This document shows, piece after piece, positions 15,941 to 24,033 of a DNA stretch of 64,000 nucleotides. The stretch is from Nocardioides humi (GTDB lineage Bacteria > Actinomycetota > Actinomycetes > Propionibacteriales > Nocardioidaceae): assembly GCF_006494775.1 (NCBI RefSeq), contig NZ_CP041146.1, positions 1,240,001 through 1,304,000 of the forward strand. The letters run 5' to 3'. The position numbers were made by a program, and so were the translations under genes. The notes under the pieces were generated by a model, which had not been told where the DNA came from, did not search any database, and saw only the letters and a list, made by a program, of their open reading frames with translations. The number at the start of each line of letters is the position of its first letter. Position 1 is the stretch's first letter.

Positions 15941-17401
15941 TCATCGGCCGACGGCCGCGGTGTTGTGGAGTGCTTCGTCGAAGCGCTCCAGGTCGGTCGA
16001 CAGGGCGTCGTACACGACCGGCCGGTTGGAGCGCAGGTAGAGCGCGTAGCCGATGCCGCCGACGAGCCCGACGACCAGCAGCCACGGCAGCAGGTTCACG
16101 GCCCTCGCGTCGGAGCCGGCGACGATGTCGAAGTGCTTGAAGGCGAGCGCGACGGCGAAGCAGAGGCCGAGGAAGCCCAGGCCGGGCGCGATCAGCGTGG
16201 TGCCGAGGCGCGGGTCGTTCTTGCGCCGGAAGTGGACCACGATCGACAGCGCCGCCAGCGCCTGCAGCACGAGGATGGCCAGGGTGCCGAAGCCGAGCAT
16301 GCTCGGGACGACGGTGAGGATCGGGTCCGCGCCGGCGAGCGCGAAGACGATGGCCACGGTGACGGCGAAGCCGGCCTGGACCGTGCTGGCGACGTACGGC
16401 GCGCCGCTCGGCCCCGTCTTCGACAGGATCGACGGCAGGATCCGCGCCCGGCCCAGCGAGAAGACGTAGCGGCTGGCGGAGTTGTGGAAGGCGAGCATCG
16501 CGGCGAACAGGCTGACCAGCAGCAGCCAGGGCATGAGGTCGCTCAGGAAGCCGCCGATGTAGTTGTCGGCGAGGCTGAACACGAGGTCGCCGGTCTCCAG
16601 GTGGGCGAGGGCGGTGTCCTGCGCCCGGGCGACGCCGGTCGCGCTGACGACGGCCCACGTCGTGACGCCGAGGATGACGCCGATCAGGGTGATGGCGACG
16701 TACGTCGCGCGGGGGACGGTCGTGAGAGGGTTCTTCGCCTCCTCGCTGAACAGGGAGGTGGCCTCGAAGCCGAGGAACCCGGTCGCGGCGAGCAGCAGGC
16801 CGATCGACAGGGAGCCGGAGGTGATCGAGTCGAAGGAGAACGCCGAGAGCGAGTAGCCGTCCTTGAAGAGCACGGCGATGTCGAAGACGATGAGGATCGA
16901 GGTCTCCAGGATCAGCGAGACGCCGAGGATCTTGGAGCTGAAGTCCACGCCGCGCAGCGCCATCAGGTAGCAGACGGCGATCGAGGCCAGGCCCCAGAAC
17001 AGCCAGGGCATGTCGAGCCCGGTCTTGTCGGCGATCACGATGCTCATGAAGAAGCCGCTGGTGCCGATCGTGCCGACGACGAAGAAGTTGTAGCCGAGCA
17101 TCGCGATGAAGCCGGCGGCGAGACCGGCCGGCCTCCCGAGGCCCTTGACGACGAAGGCGTAGAAGCCTCCGGCGTTGACCAGCTCGCTCGACATCTTGCC
17201 GTAGCCGATGGCGAAGAGCAGGAGCACGGTGGCGACCGCGAGGAACGCGAACGGCGTGCCGCCGCCGTTGCCGAGGGCGATCGCCAGCGAGGCGACGACC
17301 ACCATGCCCGTCAGCGGCGCGACCGCCGCGAGGACGAGGAACACGATGGCGCCCACCCCGAGGGCGTTCTTGCGGAGAGTGGTGTTGACGGTGTCCGACA
17401 T
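15941..17401 (-). CDS. APC-superfamily amino acid/amine permease
   Basis: 486 residues with about twelve hydrophobic segments. LTGMVVVASLAIALGNGGG and NAGGFYAFVVKGLGRPAGL are the TM1 and TM2-3 region of the APC fold, and ATGFLGFEATSLFSEEAKNP is the family's TM6 motif. The first residues (MSDTVNTTLRKNALGVG) are cytoplasmic. As the first gene of the GS-like operon it probably imports the amine or amino acid that the ligase modifies. The promoter region upstream (17402-17619) contains two copies of the shared operator and is divided with the MarR gene. Confidence 0.92.
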   Translation of the reverse strand: MSDTVNTTLRKNALGVGAIVFLVLAAVAPLTGMVVVASLAIALGNGGGTPFAFLAVATVLLLFAIGYGKMSSELVNAGGFYAFVVKGLGRPAGLAAGFIAMLGYNFFVVGTIGTSGFFMSIVIADKTGLDMPWLFWGLASIAVCYLMALRGVDFSSKILGVSLILETSILIVFDIAVLFKDGYSLSAFSFDSITSGSLSIGLLLAATGFLGFEATSLFSEEAKNPLTTVPRATYVAITLIGVILGVTTWAVVSATGVARAQDTALAHLETGDLVFSLADNYIGGFLSDLMPWLLLVSLFAAMLAFHNSASRYVFSLGRARILPSILSKTGPSGAPYVASTVQAGFAVTVAIVFALAGADPILTVVPSMLGFGTLAILVLQALAALSIVVHFRRKNDPRLGTTLIAPGLGFLGLCFAVALAFKHFDIVAGSDARAVNLLPWLLVVGLVGGIGYALYLRSNRPVVYDALSTDLERFDEALHNTAAVGR

Positions 17402-17460
17402 CGGGACTCCTTCGCTGTCACGCGCGGCCGGAGCCGGCGGTCACCGGCACCTTCCGCCGG

Positions 17461-17549
17461 ATCGTTCGGATCCGTACGATAGCCATATGTGACCCAGGGC
17501 ACCATCCCTCGAGGGGAGGTTTTCCGAAAAATGTTTGTTACCGAACGAT
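17461..17549. promoter_or_regulatory. Divergent permease/MarR promoter with two copies of the shared operator
   Basis: Site 3, ATCGTTCGGATCCGTACGAT at 17461-17480, matches site 1 over at least 19 of 20 bases and both are followed by AGCCAT. Site 4, AATGTTTGTTACCGAACGAT at 17530-17549, is the more diverged half of the pair. They lie 69 bp apart, almost the same spacing as at 7.1 kb. A TACGCT hexamer at 17608-17613 ends 6 bases before the MarR ATG, consistent with a leaderless mRNA. Confidence 0.7.
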
Positions 17550-17619
17550 CACCAGTGACTGCGCGCCGCCGCCCGCCCTCCTCCACGGCAGGGCGGGGCC
17601 TGCTGGCTACGCTGGCCGC

Positions 17620-18126
17620 ATGCCGGACCGCCACACGCTCGAGGAGACCGAGCGCGCGATGAAGGACCACGTGGGCGCACTGCCGCTGGACTTCGCCGCC
17701 GCCAACGCCCTGTCCAACCTCTTCCGCGCCGCCAACGCCGTGCGCAGCGAGCTGACCAACCGGGTGCTGCGCCAGCACGACATGACCTGGACCGGCTTCG
17801 TGGTCCTGTGGGTCGTGTGGATCTGGGACGGCATGGAGACCCGGCACGTCGCCGAGTCCGCCGACATCTCCAAGGCCACCCTGACCGGCGTGGTGAAGAC
17901 CCTCGAGGCCCGCGGCCTGATCGCGCGGGAGGGCGACGAGCAGGACCGGCGCCTGGTCCGGCTGCGGCTCACCACCGAGGGCGTCACGCTGATGGAGAAG
18001 CTCTACCCCGAGTTCAACGCGGTCGAGTCGGAGATCATCGGCCAGCTCTCCGAGCGCAAGGTCAGCACCTTCACCAAGACGCTGCGCGACGTCGTCAACG
18101 CCGTCGAGGGTCAGGACGAGGCGTAG
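17620..18126 (+). CDS. MarR-family transcriptional regulator, probable controller of the island
   Basis: 168 residues. The winged-helix core is clear: ETRHVAESADISKATLTGVVKTLEARGLI (recognition helix and turn) followed by the wing DEQDRRLVRLRLT, the DxRxxR/K signature of MarR proteins. It is flanked by helices for dimerisation. HpaR, the repressor of the enterobacterial homoprotocatechuate operon, is also a MarR protein. It lies beside operator sites 3 and 4, and identical-type sites precede the two other catabolic operons, so it is the leading candidate for binding them; this is inference. Its last codons overlap the convergent hydrolase gene by 16 bp. Confidence 0.92.
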   Translation: MPDRHTLEETERAMKDHVGALPLDFAAANALSNLFRAANAVRSELTNRVLRQHDMTWTGFVVLWVVWIWDGMETRHVAESADISKATLTGVVKTLEARGLIAREGDEQDRRLVRLRLTTEGVTLMEKLYPEFNAVESEIIGQLSERKVSTFTKTLRDVVNAVEGQDEA

Positions 18127-18836
18127 GCGCGCTCCCGCGCCGCCTCGACCAGGGCGCGGAACAGCCCGGCCTGGGCCGGGTCGGTCGCCGCGGTGTCCTC
18201 GGGGTGCCACTGCACGCCGAGGTACCAGCCCTGGGCACCGGCGAGCTCCACGGCCTCGATGACGCCGTCCGCCGCGTGCGCCACCGCGCGCAGGCCGCGG
18301 CCGAGCCGGCCGAGACCCTGGTGGTGGTAGCAGGAGATGCTCGGCGCCGTCCCGACCACGCCAGCGAGGACCGAGTCCGGCCGCACCGCGATCTCCTGGA
18401 CGACGTGGCGGTGCGTGCGATCCCCCAGGTCCTGGACCAGGTCGCCGCCGAGGGCGACGTTGACCACCTGGTTGCCCCGGCAGATCGCCAGCAGCGGCAG
18501 GCCGGAGCCGAGGGCGTGCCGGGCGACCGCGAGGTCGAAGGCGTCCTGCTCCTCGTCGACGTCGTACTCCGTCGCGTGCGTCTCCTGGCCCGCCCACCGG
18601 GCGGCGAGGTCGCCGCCTCCGGGCAGCAGCACGCCGTCGGCGTACCAGAGCCGGGCGGCGACCTCGGCGTCGTCCGCGCCGGTCCCCGGTGCGACCGGGT
18701 GCACGACGAGCGGCTCGCCGCCGGCGGCGTAGACCGCGTCGAGCAGGGCGCGTGCCGCCACGTCGGCGCCGTAGCGCAGCGCCGAGGCCGACGCGGAGAA
18801 CCGCGCCGGGACGGCGATCAGCGGGCGGCGGCTCAT
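18111..18836 (-). CDS. Gamma-glutamyl-gamma-aminobutyrate hydrolase family (PuuD-type, peptidase C26)
   Basis: 241 residues of the class I GATase-like hydrolase family. VLLPGGGDL precedes the nucleophile motif LAICRGNQVVNVALGG (Cys), and the catalytic His and Glu are in GVQWHPED. PuuD removes glutamate from gamma-glutamyl-GABA after GS-like activation and oxidation of putrescine, and a similar release step is expected here. The ATG overlaps the stop of the amidase gene (ATGA at 18833-18836), so the two form an operon driven from the promoter at 20.5 kb. Together with the GS-like ligase it makes a gamma-glutamyl amine route likely. Confidence 0.88.
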   Translation of the reverse strand: MSRRPLIAVPARFSASASALRYGADVAARALLDAVYAAGGEPLVVHPVAPGTGADDAEVAARLWYADGVLLPGGGDLAARWAGQETHATEYDVDEEQDAFDLAVARHALGSGLPLLAICRGNQVVNVALGGDLVQDLGDRTHRHVVQEIAVRPDSVLAGVVGTAPSISCYHHQGLGRLGRGLRAVAHAADGVIEAVELAGAQGWYLGVQWHPEDTAATDPAQAGLFRALVEAARERAYASS

Positions 18837-20466
18837 CGCGCGATCAGCCCGGGCGCGTGGTCCTCCACGAGGCGGGTCGCCCGCTCCCAGGCGGCGGCGA
18901 ACCGGATCACCCCCGCGTCGTCGTGGTTGCGACCGATGACCTGGAGGCCGATCGGCAGGCCGGACCGGCCGAATCCGGCGGGCATGGCCAGCGTCGGCGC
19001 CCCGAGCAGGGTGCCGATCGCGGTCACCTCCATCCAGCGGTGGTACGACGACATCGCGACGCCCTCGATCTCGGCGGGCCACTCGAGATCGGCGGCGAAG
19101 GGCATCGTCTGCGCCGTCGGCAGCAGGACGTGGTCGTAGGTCTCGAAGAGCGTCCGGAACCCGTTGTACATCGCGGTCCGCTTGACCGAGGCGTCCCACA
19201 CGTCGAGCCCGGTGAGCGCGGGATTGCCGTCGGCGCCGGTCAGCAGCCCCTCGATCTCGTAGACGGCCTCGGGCTTCAGGTACGGGCGCCAGGCGGGGTT
19301 GTCGTAGACGGGCTTGTTCAGGCCGCCGCTGATCCAGTGCCGGAAGACGAGCCAGAGGGGCCACAGGTCCTCGTTGCCGCGGAAGGAGCCGAAGGCCGGC
19401 AGCGCGTCGACCTTGTCGACCCGCGCGCCGAGGGCGCGCATCCGGTCGACCGCCGCGCCGGTGACCTCGAGGACCTCCTGCTCCATCGGGAGGTAGCCGC
19501 CGAGGTCCGCCATCCAGGCGATCCGCAGGCCGCGCAGGGTCGTGCGCCGCACCTTGCCGAGCGGCGCGGGATCCTGCTCGATCGCCAGGGGCGCGCGTAC
19601 GTCGTACCCGGACATGGTGCTCAGCAGGAGCGCGAGGTCACGGGCGTCGCGGGCGATCGGGCCCTCGGTGCCGCCCTGCTGGACGAACTGCTCGTTGCCC
19701 GCACCGGGCACCCGCCCGTACGACGGCCGCAGCCCGAGCACGTTGTTCCACCCCGGCGGGTTGCGCAGCGAGCCGAAGAAGTCGCTGCCGTCGGCGACCG
19801 GCAGCATCCGCAGGGCGACGGCGACCGCGGCGCCGCCGCTGCTGCCCCCGCGCTCCGGGTCTGGTCGTAGGCGTTGTAGGTCGTGCCGAACACCTTGTTG
19901 TAGGTGTGCGATCCGAGGCCGAACTCGGGGGTGTTGGTCTTGCCGATGAAGACGGCGCCCGCGGCGCGGACCCGCTCGACGAAGAGCGCGTCGGCGGTGG
20001 CCGGTGGAGCCGCCGGGACGTCGAGCTGCCCGAAGAACCCGGCCGACGTCGGCATCCCCTCGACGTTGGCGAGGTCCTTCACGGCCTGCGGGAAGCCGTG
20101 CATCCAGCCCTGGTACCGGCCCCGGCGGAGCAGGCGGTCCTTCTCCGCCGCCTCGGCGAGCAGCTCCGCACGCGGGCGGAGCGCGACGATCGCGTTGACG
20201 GCGGGGTTCACGGCGTCGATGTGGTCGAGATAGGCGGTCATCACCTCGACGCAGGTCACCTTGCGCTGCCGGATGGCGGCCGACAGCTCGGCCGCGGACC
20301 ACCACACGATGCGGCGCAGGTCGGAGGGTCGCTTCACAGCAGGCCACGCTACGTCGGGCGCGACCGGCGCCGCCGCGGCCTCGGAGGCCGCGGCGGTGAG
20401 CGCGCCCAGCGCGACGCCGGCGGCCGTGGCGCCGGCGACGACGGAGCGGCGAGAGACGGTGGTCAT
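18833..20466 (-). pseudogene. Tat-exported amidase (amidase signature family), frameshifted as sequenced
   Basis: About 544 residues when the frame is repaired. The N-terminus MTTVSRRSVVAGATAAG is a twin-arginine signal with an Ala-rich cleavage region, so the enzyme acts outside the membrane. The Ser-Ser-Lys triad is represented by Lys in QAVKDLANV, the GGSSGG loop, and the nucleophile Ser in DFFGSLRNP. The frame breaks inside the GGSSGG codons, in a run of five C at 19845-19849 where six are needed. Read through, the protein is complete to DHAPGLIAR. It would hydrolyse an amide outside the cell, feeding acid or amine to the importers. The missing base is probably a sequencing error. Confidence 0.85.
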
Positions 20467-20496
20467 CGAGTTCGTCCTTTCGACCCTTCACCAGAG

Positions 20497-20536
20497 ATTG
20501 TTTTGATCCAAACGATCTTGTTCGGACCCGAACGTA
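20497..20536. promoter_or_regulatory. Two abutting copies of the shared operator upstream of the amidase operon
   Basis: Site 5, ATTGTTTTGATCCAAACGAT at 20497-20516, and site 6, CTTGTTCGGACCCGAACGTA at 20517-20536, lie head to tail with a 20-bp period, so two dimers could bind the same face of the helix. They lie 31 bp before the amidase start codon and about 130 bp before the LuxR gene. Confidence 0.68.
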
Positions 20537-20663
20537 AGGTGACCTGCGCGACATCCGCAAGCCCGTGCCGCGTTTTCGGACCACCCGGCCGAGACCCTTG
20601 CCAGCGCCCCGCCCGGTCTCTACCGTGAGGACCCGAACGTCCGCTCGTCACCGTGGGGGCAGC

Positions 20664-21722
20664 ATGGCCGCACCCGTCTCGGATCGCCTGATCGACCTCC
20701 TCGGCGACCTGGCCTCCCTGGCCACCCCCGACGAGGCCACGACGGCCGCGCCCGGCCTGCTGGAGCGCCTCGCCGACGACTGCGGCGCCGCCGCCTGCCA
20801 GCTCGACACCGCGCTCACCCACGCCGACGACCCGCAGGAGCCGGCCTTCCAGACCGTCGCCAGCGTGGGCTACTCCCCCGAGGTCTCCAGCCACCTGTGC
20901 GCCGACCTGGCGCCGTCGCCCCACGGCCGCCGGGTGCTCGCCGCGAGCAGCGGCCTGCGGATCGACGAGGACGACCCGTACGACTTCCGCAGCTCCGAGC
21001 ACTACCTCGACGTCCTCCACCCCGCCGGGTACGACGACGGCATCTCGATCGCGCTGCGCGACTCCGGCGCCCACCTGGTCGGCCTGCTCCACCTCTCGGC
21101 CCGCAGCACCCGCGACTTCGCCCCCGAGCTGGTCGGCGCGCTGCCGCCGCTCGGGCGGGCCTTCGCCCGGCTGACCACCGTCGCCACCTGCTCCACGCCG
21201 GACGTCACCCTGCCGCCGGAGTACGCCGTCGTCCGGCTCGACGCCGCCGGCCGGCCCACCCCGGTGGTCGGGCGGGCTCCCCTGCACCTCGTCGTCGACG
21301 CCGACCTGCTCGGCATCGTCCGCGCCATCCTCGGCACCGGCACCCGGTTCGCCACCTTCCTGCACCAGCAGGCGGGGCAGCTGGTCGAGGTCCGGGTGCA
21401 CTGCCCGTCGGGCCGCGCCGCGACCCGGCAGCCCTGCACGGTCGCGACCCGGCCCGCGGCCTCGACGCTCGGCCTCACCCTGCGCCAGCTCGAGGTGCTC
21501 ACCGCGGTCGCCACCGGCGCCGGCAACCGCGAGATCGCCGACGAGCTGTGCCTGACCCAGCGCACCGTCGCCGCGCACGTCGAGGCGATCCTGGCCCGGC
21601 TGGACAGCCGGTCGCGGGCGGGTGCCGCCGCGAAGGCCACCGCCGCCGGCGTACTGCTGCCGTCCGCGGACCCGGACTCGGTCCGCTCCCTCGCGCGGGT
21701 GCTGCAACAGCCCGTGGCCTGA
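20664..21722 (+). CDS. GAF-domain LuxR-type transcriptional regulator
   Basis: 352 residues. The N-terminal about 170 residues (SDRLIDLLGDLASLATPDEA, then RDSGAHLVGLLHLS) resemble a GAF sensor domain. The C-terminal LuxR helix-turn-helix is clear: LTLRQLEVLTAVATGAGNRE, then IADELCLTQRTVAAHVEAIL. No receiver domain is present, so it is a one-component regulator responding to a small ligand. The ATG at 20664 follows a G-rich ribosome binding site; longer in-frame starts exist upstream but would cover the promoter. It precedes the deacetylase/ABC-transporter genes and may control them. Confidence 0.87.
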   Translation: MAAPVSDRLIDLLGDLASLATPDEATTAAPGLLERLADDCGAAACQLDTALTHADDPQEPAFQTVASVGYSPEVSSHLCADLAPSPHGRRVLAASSGLRIDEDDPYDFRSSEHYLDVLHPAGYDDGISIALRDSGAHLVGLLHLSARSTRDFAPELVGALPPLGRAFARLTTVATCSTPDVTLPPEYAVVRLDAAGRPTPVVGRAPLHLVVDADLLGIVRAILGTGTRFATFLHQQAGQLVEVRVHCPSGRAATRQPCTVATRPAASTLGLTLRQLEVLTAVATGAGNREIADELCLTQRTVAAHVEAILARLDSRSRAGAAAKATAAGVLLPSADPDSVRSLARVLQQPVA

Positions 21723-21755
21723 CCCCGGGGATCCACCAAGGGATCCGCCAAGACT

Positions 21756-21769
21756 GGCAATTCTGCCAA
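21756..21769. promoter_or_regulatory. Palindrome TGGCAATTCTGCCA upstream of the deacetylase/ABC operon
   Basis: TGGCA and TGCCA arms flank ATTC. Just before it, GGGATCC followed by (A/G)CCAAG occurs twice in direct repeat (about 21729-21753). It differs from the MarR-type palindrome, so another regulator, perhaps the LuxR protein, would bind. It lies 76 bp before the deacetylase ATG. Confidence 0.5.
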
Positions 21770-21784
21770 TGACCCAGGTCACAC

Positions 21785-21810
21785 CGCGGTCCCACGATTG
21801 CGGGACCGCG
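21785..21810 (+). terminator. Hairpin between luxR and the deacetylase gene
   Basis: CGCGGTCCC (21785-21793) and GGGACCGCG (21802-21810) form a perfect 9-bp GC-rich stem with an 8-base loop. No T tract follows. It could end the luxR transcript or sit in the leader of the downstream operon. Confidence 0.4.
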
Positions 21811-21845
21811 CCGGGCCCGCCGGCGCCGTACCCCTGGGAGACGCG

Positions 21846-22979
21846 ATGGCGACCGGCTACCTCTACCACGAGCTCTTCGGCTGGCACGACACCGGGACCA
21901 ACGCCGGGCTCTTCCCCGCCGACCACCGCGCGGGCATCCAGCCGTTCCAGCACTTCGAGAACGCCGAGACCAAGCGCCGGATCCACGAGCTCGTCGTCGT
22001 CTCGGGCGTCATCGACCGGCTCACCCGGCTGGAGCCGCGCAAGGCGACCGACGAGGAGATCCTCCTGGTCCACACCGAGGAGCACCTGGCCCGGATCGAG
22101 GCCGGCAGCGAGCAGCCCAAGGGCGGCGACTCCGGCGACGGGCTGAGCCCGTTCGGGCCGGGCGGCATCGAGATCGGCAGGCTCGCCGCCGGCGGCATGA
22201 TCGAGGCGACCGCCGCGGTCGTGGAGGGCCGGGTCGACAACGCCTACGCACTGATCCGCCCGCCGGGCCACCACGCCGAGCCGGACACCGGGATGGGCTT
22301 CTGCATGTTCGGCAACCTGGCGATCGCTGCCCGGGCGGTGCGTCGTACCCACGGCGTCGAGCGGATCGCCGTCCTCGACTGGGACGTCCACCACGGCAAC
22401 GGCACCCAGAAGACGTTCTGGGAGGACCCGGACACGCTGACCATCTCGCTTCACCAGGACCGGGTGTTCCCGCCCGACTCCGGCCACGTCACCGAGCGCG
22501 GCGCGGGCGCCGGCCTCGGGTACGCCGTCAACGTGCCGCTCCCGCCGGGGACCGGCACCGGCGGCTACCTCTCCGCCTTCGACCGGGTGGTCGCACCGGC
22601 GATCGACCGGTTCCGGCCGGACCTGATCCTGGTCGCCAGCGGCTTCGACGCCAACGCGACCGACCCGCTGTCGCGCCAGGCGCTGACCAGCAGCAGCTAC
22701 CGGGCGATGACCGAGCGGCTGCTCGACCTCGCCGCCACCCACTGCGACGGGCGGCTCGCGATGAGCCACGAGGGCGGCTACAACCCGGTGTACGTGCCCT
22801 TCTGCGGGCTCGCCGTGATCGAGGCGCTGGCCGGGGTGACCGACCCGCTGTCCGACCCCTACGAGCCGATCTTCGGCGGCATGGCCGGCCTCGACCTCCA
22901 GCCGCACCAGACCGCGGTCCTCGACCGGGTCGTGCCGCTCCTCGACGACATCCACGCCGGCGTCCCCGCCGGGTCGTGA
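21846..22979 (+). CDS. Histone-deacetylase-fold amidohydrolase (class II HDAC / acetylpolyamine deacetylase-like)
   Basis: 377 residues with the full arginase/deacetylase active site: RPPGHHAEPDTGMGFC (tandem His), VLDWDVHHGNGTQ (zinc Asp and His), SLHQD, and SGFDANATDPL (second zinc Asp region). Bacterial members remove acetyl groups from polyamines or other N-acylated amines. It is the first gene of a run with a ribose-type ABC importer (27 bp gap to the binding-protein gene), so the imported compound is probably an acylated amine or amide; that link is inferred. The ATG follows GGGAGACGCG. Confidence 0.88.
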   Translation: MATGYLYHELFGWHDTGTNAGLFPADHRAGIQPFQHFENAETKRRIHELVVVSGVIDRLTRLEPRKATDEEILLVHTEEHLARIEAGSEQPKGGDSGDGLSPFGPGGIEIGRLAAGGMIEATAAVVEGRVDNAYALIRPPGHHAEPDTGMGFCMFGNLAIAARAVRRTHGVERIAVLDWDVHHGNGTQKTFWEDPDTLTISLHQDRVFPPDSGHVTERGAGAGLGYAVNVPLPPGTGTGGYLSAFDRVVAPAIDRFRPDLILVASGFDANATDPLSRQALTSSSYRAMTERLLDLAATHCDGRLAMSHEGGYNPVYVPFCGLAVIEALAGVTDPLSDPYEPIFGGMAGLDLQPHQTAVLDRVVPLLDDIHAGVPAGS

Positions 22980-23005
22980 CCCCTCCTCCCGATCGGAGCA
23001 CCACC

Positions 23006-24028
23006 ATGTCCACCACCGCACCGCGTGACCTGAGCCGCCGTACCCTCCTCGCCTGGGGCGGCGGCATCGGGGCCGCCGTCCTCGCGTCCGCGTGCAGCGC
23101 GCCCGCCAGCACGAAGTCCTCCGGCGACAAGGTCGCGAAGTCCAGCACGGACGTCGACACCGTCGCCTGGGACTACCCGTTCACCTTCCTCCCCGTCTAC
23201 GCGGGCGTCGCGAAGTTCGCCAAGGCCCGCGCGAAGGAGAAGGGCGTCGCGCTCGAGCAGACCAACGACAACGGCCGGCCCGACGTCCAGGCGTCCAACC
23301 TCGACACGCTCATCGCCAAGAAGGTGCCGGCGATCGTGTCCTTCCCGATGGTCTTCGAGGCGCTCGAGGCGCAGGCCGCCAAGGCGCTGTCCGCCGGCAT
23401 CATCTGGGTGACCTACGGCGGCACGCTGCAGAACCAGAGCGCGTCGATCACCTTCAGCTTCGAGGAGGGCGGCCGCAAGCTCGGCGAGGACGCCGCCGCC
23501 TGGGCGCAGGAGAGCCTCGGCGGCAAGGGCAAGGTCGCATTCCTCGTCGACGACACCATCCAGCTCGGCCGCGAGCGCACCGCCGGCATGATCGACGCCT
23601 TCACGAAGGCCGCGCCCGGCATGGAGGTCGTCGGCCGCGAGCAGGCGATCGACCCCGACACGGCGCTGACGAAGACCAAGGCGATCCTCGCCAAGCACCC
23701 CGACGTCAACGTCGTCCTGGGCATCACCGACGGCGCGGCGTTCGGCGGCTACAAGGCGCTGGTCGAGGCCGGCCGCGCGGAGGACGACGCGGAGACGTAC
23801 GTCGGCGGGCAGGACGGCGACCTCGGCTCGCTCGAGCTGATCAGGAAGGGCACCTTCTACCGGGCCTCGGCCGCCCTGCAGCTGCGCGACATCGGCAACG
23901 CGGTGATCGACGTACCACTGGCGGTGGCGGACGGGAGGAGCGACGCCGAGGCCAGCGCCGACGTGCCGATCGCGCTCGTCAAGCCGGGCGACGCCCTGCT
24001 CGACGAGATCATCGCCCAGTACGGCTGA
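23006..24028 (+). CDS. Sugar-type ABC transporter substrate-binding lipoprotein
   Basis: 340 residues. The N-terminus carries both a Tat motif (SRRTLLAWGGG) and a lipobox (LASAC), so the mature protein is anchored by its cysteine to the outer face of the membrane. The body is a periplasmic-binding-protein fold of the ribose/xylose class: SNLDTLIAKKVPAIVSFP and VVLGITDGAAFGGYKAL. It is followed 5 bp later by a RbsA-type ATPase and then a permease. The ligand is not identifiable; the deacetylase partner makes a simple sugar less likely. Confidence 0.9.
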   Translation: MSTTAPRDLSRRTLLAWGGGIGAAVLASACSAPASTKSSGDKVAKSSTDVDTVAWDYPFTFLPVYAGVAKFAKARAKEKGVALEQTNDNGRPDVQASNLDTLIAKKVPAIVSFPMVFEALEAQAAKALSAGIIWVTYGGTLQNQSASITFSFEEGGRKLGEDAAAWAQESLGGKGKVAFLVDDTIQLGRERTAGMIDAFTKAAPGMEVVGREQAIDPDTALTKTKAILAKHPDVNVVLGITDGAAFGGYKALVEAGRAEDDAETYVGGQDGDLGSLELIRKGTFYRASAALQLRDIGNAVIDVPLAVADGRSDAEASADVPIALVKPGDALLDEIIAQYG

Positions 24029-24033
24029 GCGCC

